Shown here: in pieces, positions 12,619 to 24,905 of the stretch
Layout: the number at the start of each line of letters is the position of its first letter
How positions within the stretch are numbered: the stretch's first letter is position 1
Source of the DNA: Eumeta japonica
Taxonomy: Eukaryota > Arthropoda > Insecta > Lepidoptera > Psychidae
Assembly: GCA_005406025.1 (NCBI GenBank)
Contig: BGZK01000702.1
Span: forward strand, 186,001 to 250,000
Length of the DNA: 64,000 nucleotides
Reading direction: 5' to 3'
The notes under the pieces: model-generated
Told to the model about the DNA's origin: nothing
Databases searched by the model: none
What the model saw: the letters and a program-made list of their open reading frames with translations, nothing else
Position numbers and translations under genes: made by a program

Positions 12619-15600
12619 CTGCAAATAAAAATTAAGTATTGTATAATTTATAAAATATGGTACTATAATATGTTACAAATTAAGATGCAAAATTATACAT
12701 ACGTGGGCACATTCCACACGCGAATAGTGTGGTCAGGAGATGCGGTAATGACTGTGTCTTCGTCAGGGTGGTACAGTACCCGAGTCACTTTCTTCGTGTG
12801 ACCTTTTAAGATCGCCACCACCTGGATAGATATGGTTATTTATAATTTTTCATAGTAAAATTCAAATATCATAAATGCAATTGATAAGAACCTAACCTGT
12901 TCTGTGTCTTTATTGAAGACAGTAGCATTTTTATCATTACCACCAGTGAGCAGTTTGCTATGATCGGAGGGATTGATGTCGAGTGCTAAAATACCAGGCA
13001 CACTGGCAGAGTGTAAGCCAGGGTGAGACGCTAGCACAAGGAAAGCACGCAGCTGATCCGGTGTAACCAAGCCCTCTGGTACGGAGCGGCCTCGCCGTTT
13101 ACGTTCTTGCGTCAGCGCTGTAGCGCGTTCTTGCAGCCGAGCCACCACCTCGGCCGACATGCCCACCGGCGTCACACCAGTACCTCCGCCAGCCGCTGCT
13201 GCTGCACCTTCCAACTAACCACAAACAATTATTTAGTTGCAGGAAAACCCAATTTATAAAATCGCTGTTACCTACATCAAATTACTTCAAAAAAGTTACT
13301 TCCTTTTATTCCAGAAATAACAATAACAATTGTTACATATGTCACTGCAAATTGCAAGATATCTTTCATACCAATTTAGAACCACAGAGATTCATTTCTT
13401 TACTATAAGAAATAAGCATGTTTTTTTTTAATTTTTAAATATAAAATAACATTTGTTCAATCTGAATCATGATAATCTATAACCCATATCTATGGTTTCA
13501 AATTAGATTTTTATCAATTTTTTACAAAAACCAGCACCGTCAGTCAAAGCTCGTAATCGACTGGCAGCTAAAATAAACCATTTTGAAAATAGGTTTATTT
13601 TTTTTGTAGACATTTTTTTATTGCTAAGACATATCTATAAACATGTTGTGACTAGAGATATATATATGTTGGAATTAGAAAATAATAGTTAAACATATTT
13701 TATCTAATCCGGCCAAGTTCTGGATTAACACACATAATATTTAAATTTCATTTAAACAAAAGACAAATTTGAGAGCATAGCTGACCATTACCTTTCCAGA
13801 ACTATGGCTTTTTGTAACATGTGAAAAGTCTATTGTGTATAAAAGTGGGCTATGATCCTGAATTAGAGGATTAAAATTTATGAATAAGATACAATTTCTA
13901 GTTAGGTACTGATAAAATTTTGACTTTGACACTAATCAAATTTTATTTAATGCAATAATGTAAAACAACAATTTTTATGTATACTTTTTGGAGGGTGTAA
14001 TTGTATTAAAGTTTAATGAAATCAAATCTAAAATCATTATTATAAGTTATAAATTATGATTATATTGAACAAGAATTTAATGTTTTTTTTTTATTATTAT
14101 TATTTCAATAATGGACTGTATTGCTCCATCTTAATAATTATTTTTAATGCTTGCATTGATTGTGATGTGTTCCTGGATCTGATAAAACAAAACAAAATTA
14201 TTTCATTACTCCCATTTATCTGAAATGATCGTGACGGCGGCCAGTTTCAATAACAAAAATTTGGCATAAACCGAAGTCCCCTGCTTTATCGGACTCTTAA
14301 AACGCACCAGTGTACTGATTAGCAATAGACTGCCAACAAATTTAAACAAACACTAGCAAATGCGTGGCTTCAGGCACAGATAAGTTGAAACTTGTCAAAT
14401 GGCAGTCCAACTAGCCAGCGTAGCTCGCAGTTGGCTGCGGTACGCGTGGCGCGATGCGTCAGACAGCGCCAATGTGAGCCACATAATCTACGTGGTTGAT
14501 AAAGTGTACATATATGAAGAGGTGTCACATGCAAATAAGGACGCGATGTTGTTCGATGGGTGGGGGTGGGTGCATACGTTAGGCTGTTTAACACCTATTA
14601 GATGTTGGCTTTTAATGTATTTTAAAATTGTGAACAAAAAGAAATCAGAAAAATTTGTTTGGATGAAGCAGCTTTCGGATAAACACAATTCAGATAAATG
14701 GGAGTTTACTGTATTTAAAAAAATAGTATTTCTGACCCTGGAAACTTTATACCAATATTATACTGCTAACACTAAATAGAATTTTTGAAAAGTTCATCTT
14801 AAATCAATTATTGCACTATTTTTATAACGATAATTTGATGAACAATAAACAGTTTGGATTCACAAAAGATCGCTCAATAATCAAAGCCGGTGTTGAGATT
14901 TTTAATAACTGGGAGAATTCATGGAATGCACCAGGTGTTTTCGATGACTTATTCAAAGCATTTAACTTAACTGTATTCATCATGACACATTGATCAGGAA
15001 ACTACATTATTAAGGTGTAATGGGTCAATATGGTGGGAGATGTCATCAATGGTGAGAGGTCATCGGAATCAGTAGTCAATATGGGTATACCACAGAGTTC
15101 AGTTCTTGGCCCACTTCTATTTCTATCTAGTAATGATTTATCATATCTTGGTACGAGTGGACATGGGATTGTATAGTTTGCTGATGATACTTTTTTACTT
15201 TTTTGAGATTAATAGCCGGTAACAAGCTTATGACAAAGTAAACAGTACCATCTCTAATATAGTTAAGTGGTAAAATATTAATTATCTTAATCACAATGAG
15301 AAGAAAATAAAAATTATTATATTTTCCTTATATGCTAAATTGATTGGTACAAAACGAAATACTAAATATTGTGAATACAACCTTATGTCTCAATCTCACA
15401 AGAATTATAATCAGTAAGTCCCTAATTCAGTGACTTACTGATGAAATCACCATGAGACTAGTATATGTTAGTTCCTTTTATATTTTCTTAACATATAAAT
15501 TTTTATTATAGAGTCATGCAGTTGATACTAACACAATTTTGTGTTGAAGAAGCTATTAATGCCATTTATAATTTGAGACCAAAAGAAAAAACCTTTAAGA

Positions 15601-17932
15601 AAACAATATTTTAAGTGTATTCCACAATACATATATGAAAATCTGATATATGTTAAAAGAAAAATAGAATTATTCTAAAAAATGAGAGACATTCACAACA
15701 TTAACACTGTACCTAAGAATGATCTTCTTGCTCTTAAAACACAACAGCATAGTTAGCAAATTGTTTGAGGGGCAATGTATGAACACTTATAATAAGATCC
15801 CAGTTGAAATTCACAATTTGCCATTTTATGAATTTAGATATACATATATATTAAACATTTCGTTAAAAAAAGGTACATGGCAAGGACTATTTTATGATGT
15901 CTGATTATGTAAAAAAAAAGGGAATGAACTGCTCAGCTATCGGGTTGTTTAAGTGTTGCATTTATTTTATTAGTCATTCAACATTTTGTCTCCAAAATAA
16001 AAAAAAACAACCTTGTACTTTCTTGCCAATTCATCTCAATGTGAATCAGCATTTGGAATGGGTGCTAATATTGATATTGAAAAGAATTAATTAATGACAT
16101 ATTTCAAATATTATTCCATTACATTTGAAATATGTGATTATGAAAGATAGACATTTATGATTTGATTTTTTCAACAATCTATTTACATTTGATGTGAAAA
16201 GCACTAACCGGCTGTGGCTGGGGTTGTGGCGTGGCGAGGCCGGCCTGCGGCTTGAGTGTGGCGAGTGCCTCACGCGCTGCGGTTACTTCCTTGGTGAGAC
16301 GCGCAATCACGCGACACGCCGCATCATGTTGGTACAGTGCATGGCTCAATTCCTATTATAATATTCGCTGTGTCATTATGCTTTCCAAACAATGTACATC
16401 TCAATTTATTACACATAATTATAATTAATTTGTTGATGTGTATAACAATACAAGTATAAGATATTACCAACTTAAACCTTTTCAAAGCTATCTAGGCATT
16501 TCAGAAATTAACCATGTGTCAACTGAGTATTAGGGTTTTAACAAGATAAACATTGAATGACAGGCATATTAATGTACATATGAAAAGGTTTGTTTCGAAA
16601 ATCTGGCAAATGGAAACAATTATATGAAATCATCTTTAATAGAATTAAAATAAAAATTTAAAATTATTTTCAATTTTAAAACTGACACCATGCACATATT
16701 ATCGGATTGACATAGAAATATTTTTCTATGTATCTTTACAGCACTGAAGGTACCAAATGCAAGTTTCCATAAACAAAAATTCAGCAGTCATACAATTTAG
16801 TTTTGTTGTTGCGTTTTGGTTTAAAGGTCGACTGATCATGTACAAATATAGCTATTATATTTTAAAGGACAGTGTGTAGTAATACAGTAGGAAATTATGC
16901 AATGTTAAAGATGTGTGTGCTGTTCTGCACAATGGTGGTCCATGTAAATAGTAATTATTTTTATCAAAACTAACTTTATGAACTGCTTTATGCATAAATA
17001 GTTTACTTGTGCAATTAAACATATTTGACATTTTTTACAACTCCACAAAATTTTAACAAAATTGTACAGTCATTTTTAAATGTCGTGTTTAATTTGAGTT
17101 TTCATAAGTAATACAAGTACTATTTTTTAAAAGACGATCGCTTGAAGAATTGAAGACAAATTTATCTATAAAAACACACCAAACACATATTAAACAGAGA
17201 ATTTATTTTTGTTATTTCACAAATGAACTATTACTGTTGTTAAACTACAATGTCTTATCTTCACCATAATATTGTGTATACGATTTCTTGAGTATACCAA
17301 TATGGCATGGTAGATAGATACAAATGAATTTTGAATTCAGTTATAACTAAAGCAGACTGGACATAAACCTGTCGCGCAGTCTGCAGTTGTTGACGTTGTG
17401 TGAAAGCATGTAGCATCAGCGCATCCCACTCATCTTGCATGCTTTTCAATATTGCAGGGATAGATGTCGCACTAGGAGGCTTCGGCTTCACTATAGCAGG
17501 AGCTAAAAGTTTCGATGTCAAATATTAATGCATGCACTAATGTAAACATAAAATGTTGAAATAACATTAAATAATGAGACTAGCTTTTAATTTCAATTAA
17601 ATCTTCCACGCGTAATTCCTTTCCGCTGATAGGGTCGACTCCATTTTCTATAATATATTTCTCGATTATCCGTTTTTCGAAGACGGCTCCAGAGGACGGC
17701 GACACGACCGGAATCTCAGGTACTTCATTCGAAACTGTATACAATTTAGGTTAGGTTTTAAAATAACAACAAAAAATGTACCATTTAACTGAAATAATTA
17801 GTATTTAAAATGTCAGGATGGACTTGCACAGTTTACATAAAATAAAATAAAGATACGAATAAAGGCAAACGAAAAGAAAAAAGCGGCAAAAGAATTACAG
17901 AAGATATACGTACTTGCACAGCAAAGAGCCAT
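11988..17932 (-). CDS. PRPF19: Pre-mRNA-processing factor 19 (U-box/WD40 ubiquitin ligase)
   Basis: Prp19 is the homotetrameric E3 ubiquitin ligase core of the NineTeen complex; it acts in spliceosome activation and in DNA damage responses in the nucleus. Coding exons on the minus strand: 17914-17932, 17585-17734, 17369-17502, 16209-16352, 12897-13214, 12703-12821, 11988-12618. Joined: 1515 nt, 504 residues, the same length as human PRPF19. Domains in order: U-box at residues 1-70 (starts MALCCAISNEVPE, contains [10 protein letters not shown] and NGVDPISG), the [15 protein letters not shown] linker, a coiled coil for tetramer assembly ([19 protein letters not shown]), then a seven-blade WD40 propeller ([44 protein letters not shown], ending LKLYGIE). 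One intron has a GC donor. A LINE fragment lies in the 13215-16208 intron. Convergent with GCN1. Confidence 0.97.
12703..12821 (-). CDS. PRPF19: PRPF19 exon 6 (WD40)
   Basis: 119 nt; acceptor atccag before 12821, donor gtatgt after 12703. It encodes [15 protein letters not shown] to [10 protein letters not shown], one WD40 blade. Ends in phase 2; too short to show as a long ORF but needed for the frame. Confidence 0.93.
12897..13214 (-). CDS. PRPF19: PRPF19 exon 5
   Basis: 106 codons from [16 protein letters not shown] to VFNKDTEQ; acceptor ttag before 13214, donor gttagg after 12897. It covers the Ala/Gly-rich linker and the start of the propeller ([18 protein letters not shown]). Confidence 0.94.
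14140..16125 (+). mobile_element. LINE (non-LTR retrotransposon) fragment, copy 1
   Basis: Degenerate reverse-transcriptase coding remnants in several frames: [14 protein letters not shown] near 14155, then after an insertion [18 protein letters not shown] near 14850 and [11 protein letters not shown] near 14935, then [20 protein letters not shown] sequence near 15060-15120. The 3' part (15750-16125) matches the 3' parts of the copies at 45953-47960 and 51770-52355. Many stops and frameshifts; dead. Confidence 0.8.
14222..14775. mobile_element. Unidentified insertion nested in the LINE copy
   Basis: Compared with the LINE copy at 46690-47960, about 80 bp of reverse-transcriptase sequence is replaced here by about 550 bp unlike the rest of the element. 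It includes most of a 126-codon ORF (14399-14779) starting [12 protein letters not shown], which runs a few codons into the LINE; no family recognised. No clear terminal repeats seen. Confidence 0.45.
16209..16352 (-). CDS. PRPF19: PRPF19 exon 4 (coiled coil)
   Basis: 48 codons, [18 protein letters not shown] to [11 protein letters not shown]; acceptor atag before 16352, donor gttagt after 16209. This is the central tetramerisation coiled coil followed by a Pro/Gln tail. Confidence 0.93.
16353..17368 (-). other. PRPF19 intron 3
   Basis: About 1 kb AT-rich intron; no repeat, ORF or RNA gene recognised. Confidence 0.8.
17369..17502 (-). CDS. PRPF19: PRPF19 exon 3
   Basis: 134 nt; acceptor ttttag before 17502, donor gtttat after 17369. 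It encodes [18 protein letters not shown] to QQLQTARQ, the highly conserved linker after the U-box. Starts in phase 1, which fixes the preceding exon's end. Confidence 0.93.
17583..17584 (-). promoter_or_regulatory. Non-canonical GC splice donor of PRPF19 intron 2
   Basis: On the minus strand the exon reads ATT AAA A and the intron begins GCTAGT. Only this phase-1 cut joins in frame and gives [14 protein letters not shown], the length expected from the family. No usable GT donor lies nearby: the next GT would add a TA and break the frame. Confidence 0.75.
17585..17734 (-). CDS. PRPF19: PRPF19 exon 2 (U-box)
   Basis: 150 nt; acceptor tatacag before 17734. It encodes [18 protein letters not shown] to VEDLIEIK, the U-box core. 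Interrupted in the other frames by stops, so not visible as a long ORF. Confidence 0.92.
17914..17932 (-). CDS. PRPF19: PRPF19 exon 1 (start codon)
   Basis: 19 coding nt: ATG GCT CTT TGC TGT GCA A, donor gtacgt. Joined to exon 2 it reads MALCCAISNEVPE, matching the N-terminus of other Prp19 proteins. Upstream on the minus strand gaga-aac-ATG gives a fair start context. Confidence 0.9.
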
Positions 17933-19988
17933 GTTCTCTCGATCCAAGCTAAAGTTCTAAACTTAGAGTATGAAATTCTTAGCAATTTTGTTAAACTTTT
18001 CGCATTACTCTAACCAAATTATTTTTATATACCTACAACCACCAAACACCTCTTAAAATGTGACAGTTTTAAATCAACTTTAATGATCTGAATACTAGAC
18101 TGATAGGAATACATTATTTAATAATTTTTATTAAGCAATATTTATTGACAAGCTGATTTATCCCAGTAAAAATAAACTATAAACTCATAAAAAAATCAAT
18201 TCAATTAAAGGTTTTGTAAATTATTGTAGGTAAAGTAAAAATTACCAAAATTTAAGTACAAAAAACAAGTACGTTAAATAAAAAAATATTTTCATATAAA
18301 AGTTTGCCAAAATCATAAAAGAGCTGAAAATGTATAATGAAGGCAGTGTCCATTATTCTTTTTTTCTGTGTCCATTATGCTATTTTTAAGGAATTAAATA
18401 AAATATAAAAGTAATTAACTTAAGCGGTGAACCGCGATCCTACATTTAGTTTAAGGTCTACATTTGTTGTTACTTATTGAATCAATATACATGACTGTAG
18501 TTTTCTTCTATTTAGATATAATATTTTAAGAGCTTTTGATAAAACAAAAAAAAATTAATATTTTGTTTTTTATCTCAACTAACAATTATACACGAGATAT
18601 AAAGAATATTATATAACTATATGAATACTGGCAAAATATAAAAATATATTTCATAAATAGAAAATGTTTAATTTATAAGTATTTCATTTAATATAAAATA
18701 TTTATGTAACTGTTGCAATAAAACAAGTTATTAACAGAATTAAAAATCGATGACAGTTCAAATGAGAAACACAATTGTTCATAAGTATAACATACTTAGT
18801 TTTCGATTTAGGAACAAATTAATCGTGTATAAGCTTACATAATAAAATAACAGTTAGCATTTATGATTTACAAGACAAACACTCAAAATAGGATTTCTTT
18901 TTTATTATATAGAAAGCGTACTTTTTTCTTCTTAGCTTTTAAGGATAGTATTTTTAAATTTCTCTCTATAAATAGCGAACAAAACAATTCATCATTTATT
19001 ACGTTAAGACAAATTATTATTTATTAATTAACTATCATTATTCTACAATTCCACTCGCACATTTTTGTGGTACACATTATAAAAAAATTCGTATCTCTAA
19101 ATTTTAAATTTAACTTAGAAACTCAAAGTCTAGTCTAGATATGTAATTTATTATTAATATACCATTTCATGTACAAATATTTCAAAAAATACTAAGTAAC
19201 AGTGTGAAATACTTTATCAATATATAGAACATAAATATTTTATTAACACTATCTGTTGGCAATCATAGAACTATTAAGGCGTATATCGATGAGTAATCAT
19301 AGATGTATAATAAAGAGAGGACTGTTGCGTACTATTTGGATGGTGAAAAATGGCTCAAAGTGTACATTTTCTCTGTCTTCCATTTTATGACACCATTTTA
19401 TAATGTCAAAGAAAAAAAAGCGAAGGAACATTATTTGTCATCTTATATTTCAACCGAAACACCATAACATAAGGTTCATTTTTAAATGCAAAAGGAACAA
19501 ATAACGATCATTGTGTTATTGAAAGACTATAAGTCATATTTTTTACAATTTACACATGCCGTTCTAAAACAAGTTATCAGTGGAGTGGTTTAATATGAAT
19601 ATCAATTTTTATTATTGTCTTTTGGTTGAATGTATGAAAAGAATCATAAAATATTTTTCTTCAGAATAAACCTTAATATAGTAATCACCTAAGATTAAAA
19701 TTATAATGAGTCTTTAATTTCATAACATTGGTGAAATGTAACAAAAGAACTTGATAATTTCTAAAGTGTATAAATTATAGTATTATAAAATTTTCTTTAT
19801 ATTTATTTAATAGAATAAGATGGCAATTCATTAAACATTACCATATTTTTGATAAATAATACTTGTATATAATTTGTTAAAAAACAAATTCAAATATAAT
19901 AAAAATATATATATTTTTTGTTTAGGTTTAATTTATTGTATGATTTCTTTTTAGAAATCATACAATATTTAACAATAGAAATCTCTAC

Positions 19989-21263
19989 CGTCAACGGTCC
20001 AAAGCCCGCTCCGGGCCTCGGACCGCCGCGCGTACAAAGGCTGCTTTATATTTCTTTTTTTAAATTGTGTGTAGCCGCTTGAGTTTGTTTGACGCTCGGA
20101 ATTTAGGAATGAAGCAACAATTTTACACTGTAGTTTATAAGCTGTGGCATTACTGACCTGTGTATTATTCATTCTCTTTTTATTCTCTTTTGTGGTTTTG
20201 TATCGGGAAAAAGCGTATAGTGTAGTTTATCAATAAAATGCTTTTAAAAGCTTATTAAAGTTGAAAGAAGTATTTAATATGAAATCTTAAATATATATTT
20301 TTGTTCGTTAAAAACATTTTTAGTTAATTCGAATTTTTTCAGGTAAAATTTCGATCGACAAACTAAGCTCGGAAAACCGTTACTATTTCGGTTAAATTCC
20401 CTTTATTTATTATGAAAACGGTGTGAAACTTTATAAACGTTGACTTTATATTAATATTTGATTAATTTTAGATATATAAAAGTATTTCAACATTGAATAT
20501 TCGTCTAACCTTGTCACAGGGCATACCTATACTAAACGCGTCACGAATTTCGGAAATTTTCGATTTTTAATAGAGCTGTATTTAAAAAAAATTCTATGTA
20601 AAGTTTATTGTTTTCAAAGTTTTTTTTGTAGAATAGTTATTCTATTTTATATGTAATGCCTTAAATTTGCACATATATGAATACATTTCATTGTATAAAT
20701 TTAAGTTTAAGACTATATTTCAACTAATCTCAGTTTTTAATTTTTAATCACAAAGCAAACAACAAAAATATACAATTCTTTATATTTTTGTATAGTCTAT
20801 TTAGGGGCTCCAAAGGCGCAAGCAATAAATCACTCTCTTTGAAACAAACTCGCCATGAAAACAGGCTTAACAAAAAAACGCTCTACCTGAGCGCGGTGGT
20901 CCGACGCCTTGCGATGTAATGTCTCCCTTGAAAAAAAACGTATGGCATGTTGATGTTTTATTAAATATTATTGCAAAATAGTTAATAAGGAATAAATGAA
21001 ATACAAATTAGAACAACAATGTGATTTTATTTCTTTGTATTTGAGCAAAGTCTTGGAAGGTACAGCTCTCTAAGTCTAACATTTCGTTCCTTCTTACTGG
21101 ACACCGTTTTCAATTAGTTTTCTTTTTTTCGAGTTAGCAAATTTTATCTACATTCCTAAAACGTATAACAACTATAGAGTACTAATTCAAACTATGCGCA
21201 AAATGAAATCGTTTGCCGTACCGTCGCACGGCGCAAGCGCGCGAAAATGATGGACCGTTGACG
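19989..21263. repeat. Block bounded by 12-bp inverted repeats
   Basis: CGTCAACGGTCC at 19989-20000 is the exact reverse complement of GGACCGTTGACG at 21252-21263, and a further CCGTCAACGGA lies at 21288-21298. Inside, GGCCTCGGACCGCCGCGC near 20015 and GCGCGGTGGTCCGACGCC near 20895 form a second, imperfect inverted pair. This may be a composite transposon remnant; no transposase seen. Confidence 0.45.
20941..21263 (+). repeat. Dispersed repeat, copy A
   Basis: About 320 bp that aligns throughout, in the same orientation, with 48934-49247: both share tatgg..tgttgat, gcaaaatagtta-taaggaata, tttatttctttgtatttgagcaaa, and end gcgcg.gaaa.tgatggac..ttgacg. Divergence is moderate with small indels. 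Confidence 0.8.
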
Positions 21264-24034
21264 TAGGTGACCCGGTATGTACCGAAACCGTCAACGGACC
21301 TTTGAGTGGAGTGACCAAATAATATGGCAAAGTAAAAAATACGGGACCGATGTTACTTAGGTCCATTTCTTTTAGGTTTTTGATGCCACTTTATATGAAG
21401 AAATACAAAATACTCATCGAATACTTATTATAATAAGTGATTATGCACTTATTACAAACAAACTAAATTTTTCTTATCGAAAATAAGAAATACCATCATT
21501 TTTTTAGCTTTTAAACTGTTATTTTTACATTTTTTAACAAAACACTGACGTCACAACGGAAGGTACGACGGAACCACACCGAATGCAATGAGTATTAAAC
21601 TATTTAGCACTCATTTCATCACATTCATTAGTACTCGTTTACTGCGGCCGTTTTTGAGCGCGGGACTGTTTATCTTTTCTTTTTTATAGATCAATACGTA
21701 TGCTTTATCTATTGTTACTAAGGCTATCTATTAGAAAGTTATAGAGTTAATATTGATGTGTTATATTTCTAGAATTTTTATTTACAATTTTTTTTAGACG
21801 TTTTTTGATTATAAATAAATAGGCAGTAATTGTATGTGAAGTTTAATGCCTGACAATTTTTTTTTCACTTTCAACTGAAATATTATTGTACTTTAAATTC
21901 AATTAAGTGGCCGAGATATAGGAAAGTTTTCCAATAACTTTTTCTTAAAGTTATACTTCTTTTAGCATGTTATGAAAAAAAAATATAAATGAAATTTTAT
22001 TGGGGTGACACGAAAACTACAGTATGAAGTTGCTAGCAAGCAATTTAGGGAACAACTTCAGACCACTAATAACTGGTGTGCTAATTCACTCAGTACTGGA
22101 AGATGCTACGGCAGTGGACATGATTTAAAAATAATGTTAACATATTCCAATTTCTTAATAAATAATTGTTATAATTCCAAATAAAAAGATGTAAGTAATA
22201 TTACATGTTGTATAAGAAAAGAAATACTGTTTTAACTACTTTTTCAAATTTTAATTAAATTTTATCAACCATATTGAATATTCCACTTCAGTCCTTTTAT
22301 TGCATTTAATTATTTGTAAGCAATTAAAAACGATTTTTCATTTGTTTTGCACACAAACAGCCCGTAACAGTAAGAAGTTCCAGAAACGAGAGTTCATGAT
22401 CTTTCTGGCAGAACTAGTCTCAAATTTCTGAGGGGTTGGAAATGATGGTCTCTTCTAAGTCATATACCATAATTTTATTTCTAGGTAATGGTGAAGGCAT
22501 GTATACATCCACAATTATAAATCGAGCCAAAAACTATCTGGAACTTGTAACAATTCTAAAAAACTAGAGAAATGTTCATCCTGGTTCTATTTTTATGCAT
22601 CAGTGAACATTTTGGGAAACCAGCAGATCCTTTTTTTATTCTCAAGTTTTCTTATAAAATGCTATGCACAAAAAATCTACTTCTTTGGCTATAAAACATA
22701 CTGTGAGACGACAATCTGCTAAAACATTTTTTTGATATTTTTAACTACATTTTATTAGGAGTCGAGAGGATTTTTGGTAATGTTTTTCCACGTTTAAATT
22801 TGGCGCACCATAGTCCAATAAATAGGTCTTCAAATTGAAATTTGAGATAAAAACTACAATTTTTGATACAAGTTACTTTGAAAGATATAAAAACAACTTT
22901 TTTTTTTAATCATCCCTGAGAAACCAACAATAAATATATATTTTTTAATTATAGGAAAACTAAGAAATAGAAAAAAAACTTGAAAAATGTAGAGTAACAA
23001 ATTTTATAAAAACATTATATCTACTTTTTTCGCTATCATCAAAATGATTCTAATAAATTTGAAGATTAGCATATTCAAATAGACACAAGAGACATATAAA
23101 GTCCTATTGTATTGTATTATACTCGCATTTTTGGGGGGTTTTAAAGGGGAGGCACACAACAGTTCTACAGTTTTATTATATGTATATAGTTTACTTTAAT
23201 TCTCTGAAATTAAATGATATGTATTATAAAGGTAATAAATAAACATAATTTCCTCCTTACTTTTTATTAAGTCATATAGCAACAGACTTAAATGCCATAC
23301 AATTATGGCACCATAATACTTACCCAAGTTTATGTAAAAATATTACATATTTCGTACATTTATTACAAGGACCACACAATAAATTTAGAAACTTTTTTTT
23401 TGTGTAGCCAATATAAAACCTTAGTTTATGTACAAATTCTTATTTAATTCTTTAGAACATTGTAACACAAACTTGTAAAATGTTGTGTAAAAATATATAT
23501 ACATTGTCATCATTCTTATCTAATGTTTTAAAATTTGATTTAGTCACAAGGGATCATAAATCAATGCAAAGATGTGTGGGTTATAACTTTTTGAAATAAT
23601 ATTAAGAAAATCATGACCTAAAGAACAATTAAGGTTCAATTTTTATATAGTTAAAATAGTGCATTTTGTCAAAAAATTTAATAATTACATGAACACCCAT
23701 CACTGACCTAAAATCTAATTATGCTAAATTGCACTATGTTTGTAACTAAAATCAAATAGAATTAGTTAACACTTTGGTTTACATATATAGGTAAAAATAA
23801 ATTTTCATGTAAGGAAAGAAATATATCATGTAAAATTTGTAAAATGTTACAAACATGATTTGTAGCATAAATTTTTTAGAATTCTTTCTTTTATAACATG
23901 TTATGTAGTTAAGATATATTTTTTTATACATATACAATTTCATGATATTTGTGTTTAATGAGAAATTAATATTATTGAATGTTCTTCAAAAAACACTGCA
24001 ATATTAAAATTCACCAATGCTTCTTTAGTTTGTA

Positions 24035-24192
24035 CAGTATAACGCAAGAAACTGACGCTCTGAATTGGCTGCGAATGATATACTGCGCAGGTATTACGCT
24101 CATGGCCCTTCTTCTCCTCTGCGTTCCTATTTCATGGAATTGCGACGCTTTTGTGATGACTTCATAGCGGCAAAGTTTCGTGCATTATACTG
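24035..24192 (+). mobile_element. MITE copy 2
   Basis: 158 bp, opening CAGTATAACGCAAGAAACTG and closing with the inverse ending CATTATACTG, flanked by TA on both sides. The interior (gcgacgctttt, ctgcgcaggt) matches the copies at 6136 and 28205. Confidence 0.85.
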
Positions 24193-24476
24193 TAGTTGTC
24201 CAATTAACAGTACATGTTCTGAGACAAAAGATGGCAATATTTTTTTAACCATCTGCTTATTACAATGTTCACACATTTCTCAAAATATTACATGCAATCA
24301 ATTTGAATGCCATAAACAAATTACAAACAGGATATCGCAAATTAACAAACATAATAATGTCACTCCTTTGAAATCATACTTATTTGTATCAGTATTTTCA
24401 TTAAACAATAAAAAGGACATTAAAACCAAAAACAAAATTATTATTCTTTTGAACTTATTTAAATAGGTACAGTTCT

Positions 24477-24482
24477 TTTATT
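24477..24482 (-). promoter_or_regulatory. Candidate l(3)mbt poly(A) signal
   Basis: TTTATT on the plus strand (AATAAA on the minus strand) about 430 nt downstream of the l(3)mbt stop; the region between (24483-24905) would be 3' UTR. Confidence 0.35.
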
Positions 24483-24905
24483 AAACAACTAAAAGGGGCA
24501 TCAAAATATTGATGTACTTATGCAATACAATTGACAATGTAATGCTACATAAAACATTATACAGAATATATTAAAATCTCGATTACACTAACAAAATCGG
24601 TCTATTCTCACATACTGAAGACATACACATTTCACTTTTTGAGCATTTTGTGCACTAACCATAGCCTCAACTAAATAAAAATCATCATAATTGATGTTCA
24701 TCAACATGACTAGTAGCGACATCAGTCCATTGACACTGCTCAAATTAACACTAAATATTCAATATTTAAAAGATAAAATTGTCACAAATACTTGAAGAAA
24801 TGAGTCTTTGTTAACATATAACAAAACATATAATGTCACCGAATAATTTACCACACTAAAGAAAAATATATTAAGTTTGGCAAGCACGAGTTAGAAGGCA
24901 TAAAG
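24483..24905 (-). other. l(3)mbt 3' UTR (provisional)
   Basis: AT-rich, no ORF; bounded by the stop codon and the nearest minus-strand AATAAA. Confidence 0.4.

Larger units (their letters stand above)
13215..16208 (-). other. PRPF19 intron 4
   Basis: 3 kb intron. It holds a plus-strand LINE fragment (about 14140-16125), interrupted by an unrelated insertion at about 14222-14775. The remainder is plain AT-rich sequence. Confidence 0.85.
17933..24476. other. Intergenic region between PRPF19 (5') and l(3)mbt (3')
   Basis: 6.5 kb, very AT-rich. It must hold the PRPF19 promoter near 17933-18100, but no clear TATA box is seen. Contents recognised: an inverted-repeat-flanked block at 19989-21263 that includes a dispersed repeat (20941-21263), two weak coding-like stretches near 21997-22130 and 22367-22438, and MITE copy 2 at 24035-24192. 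Nothing convincing in 18100-19980 or 22650-24030. Confidence 0.7.

Noticed and set aside
19969..20172. 67-codon minus-strand ORF
   Set aside because: Spans the inverted-repeat block end; no domain or splice support.
24065..24466. 133-codon plus-strand ORF
   Set aside because: It begins inside MITE copy 2 and runs into AT-rich DNA; no domain and odd composition.
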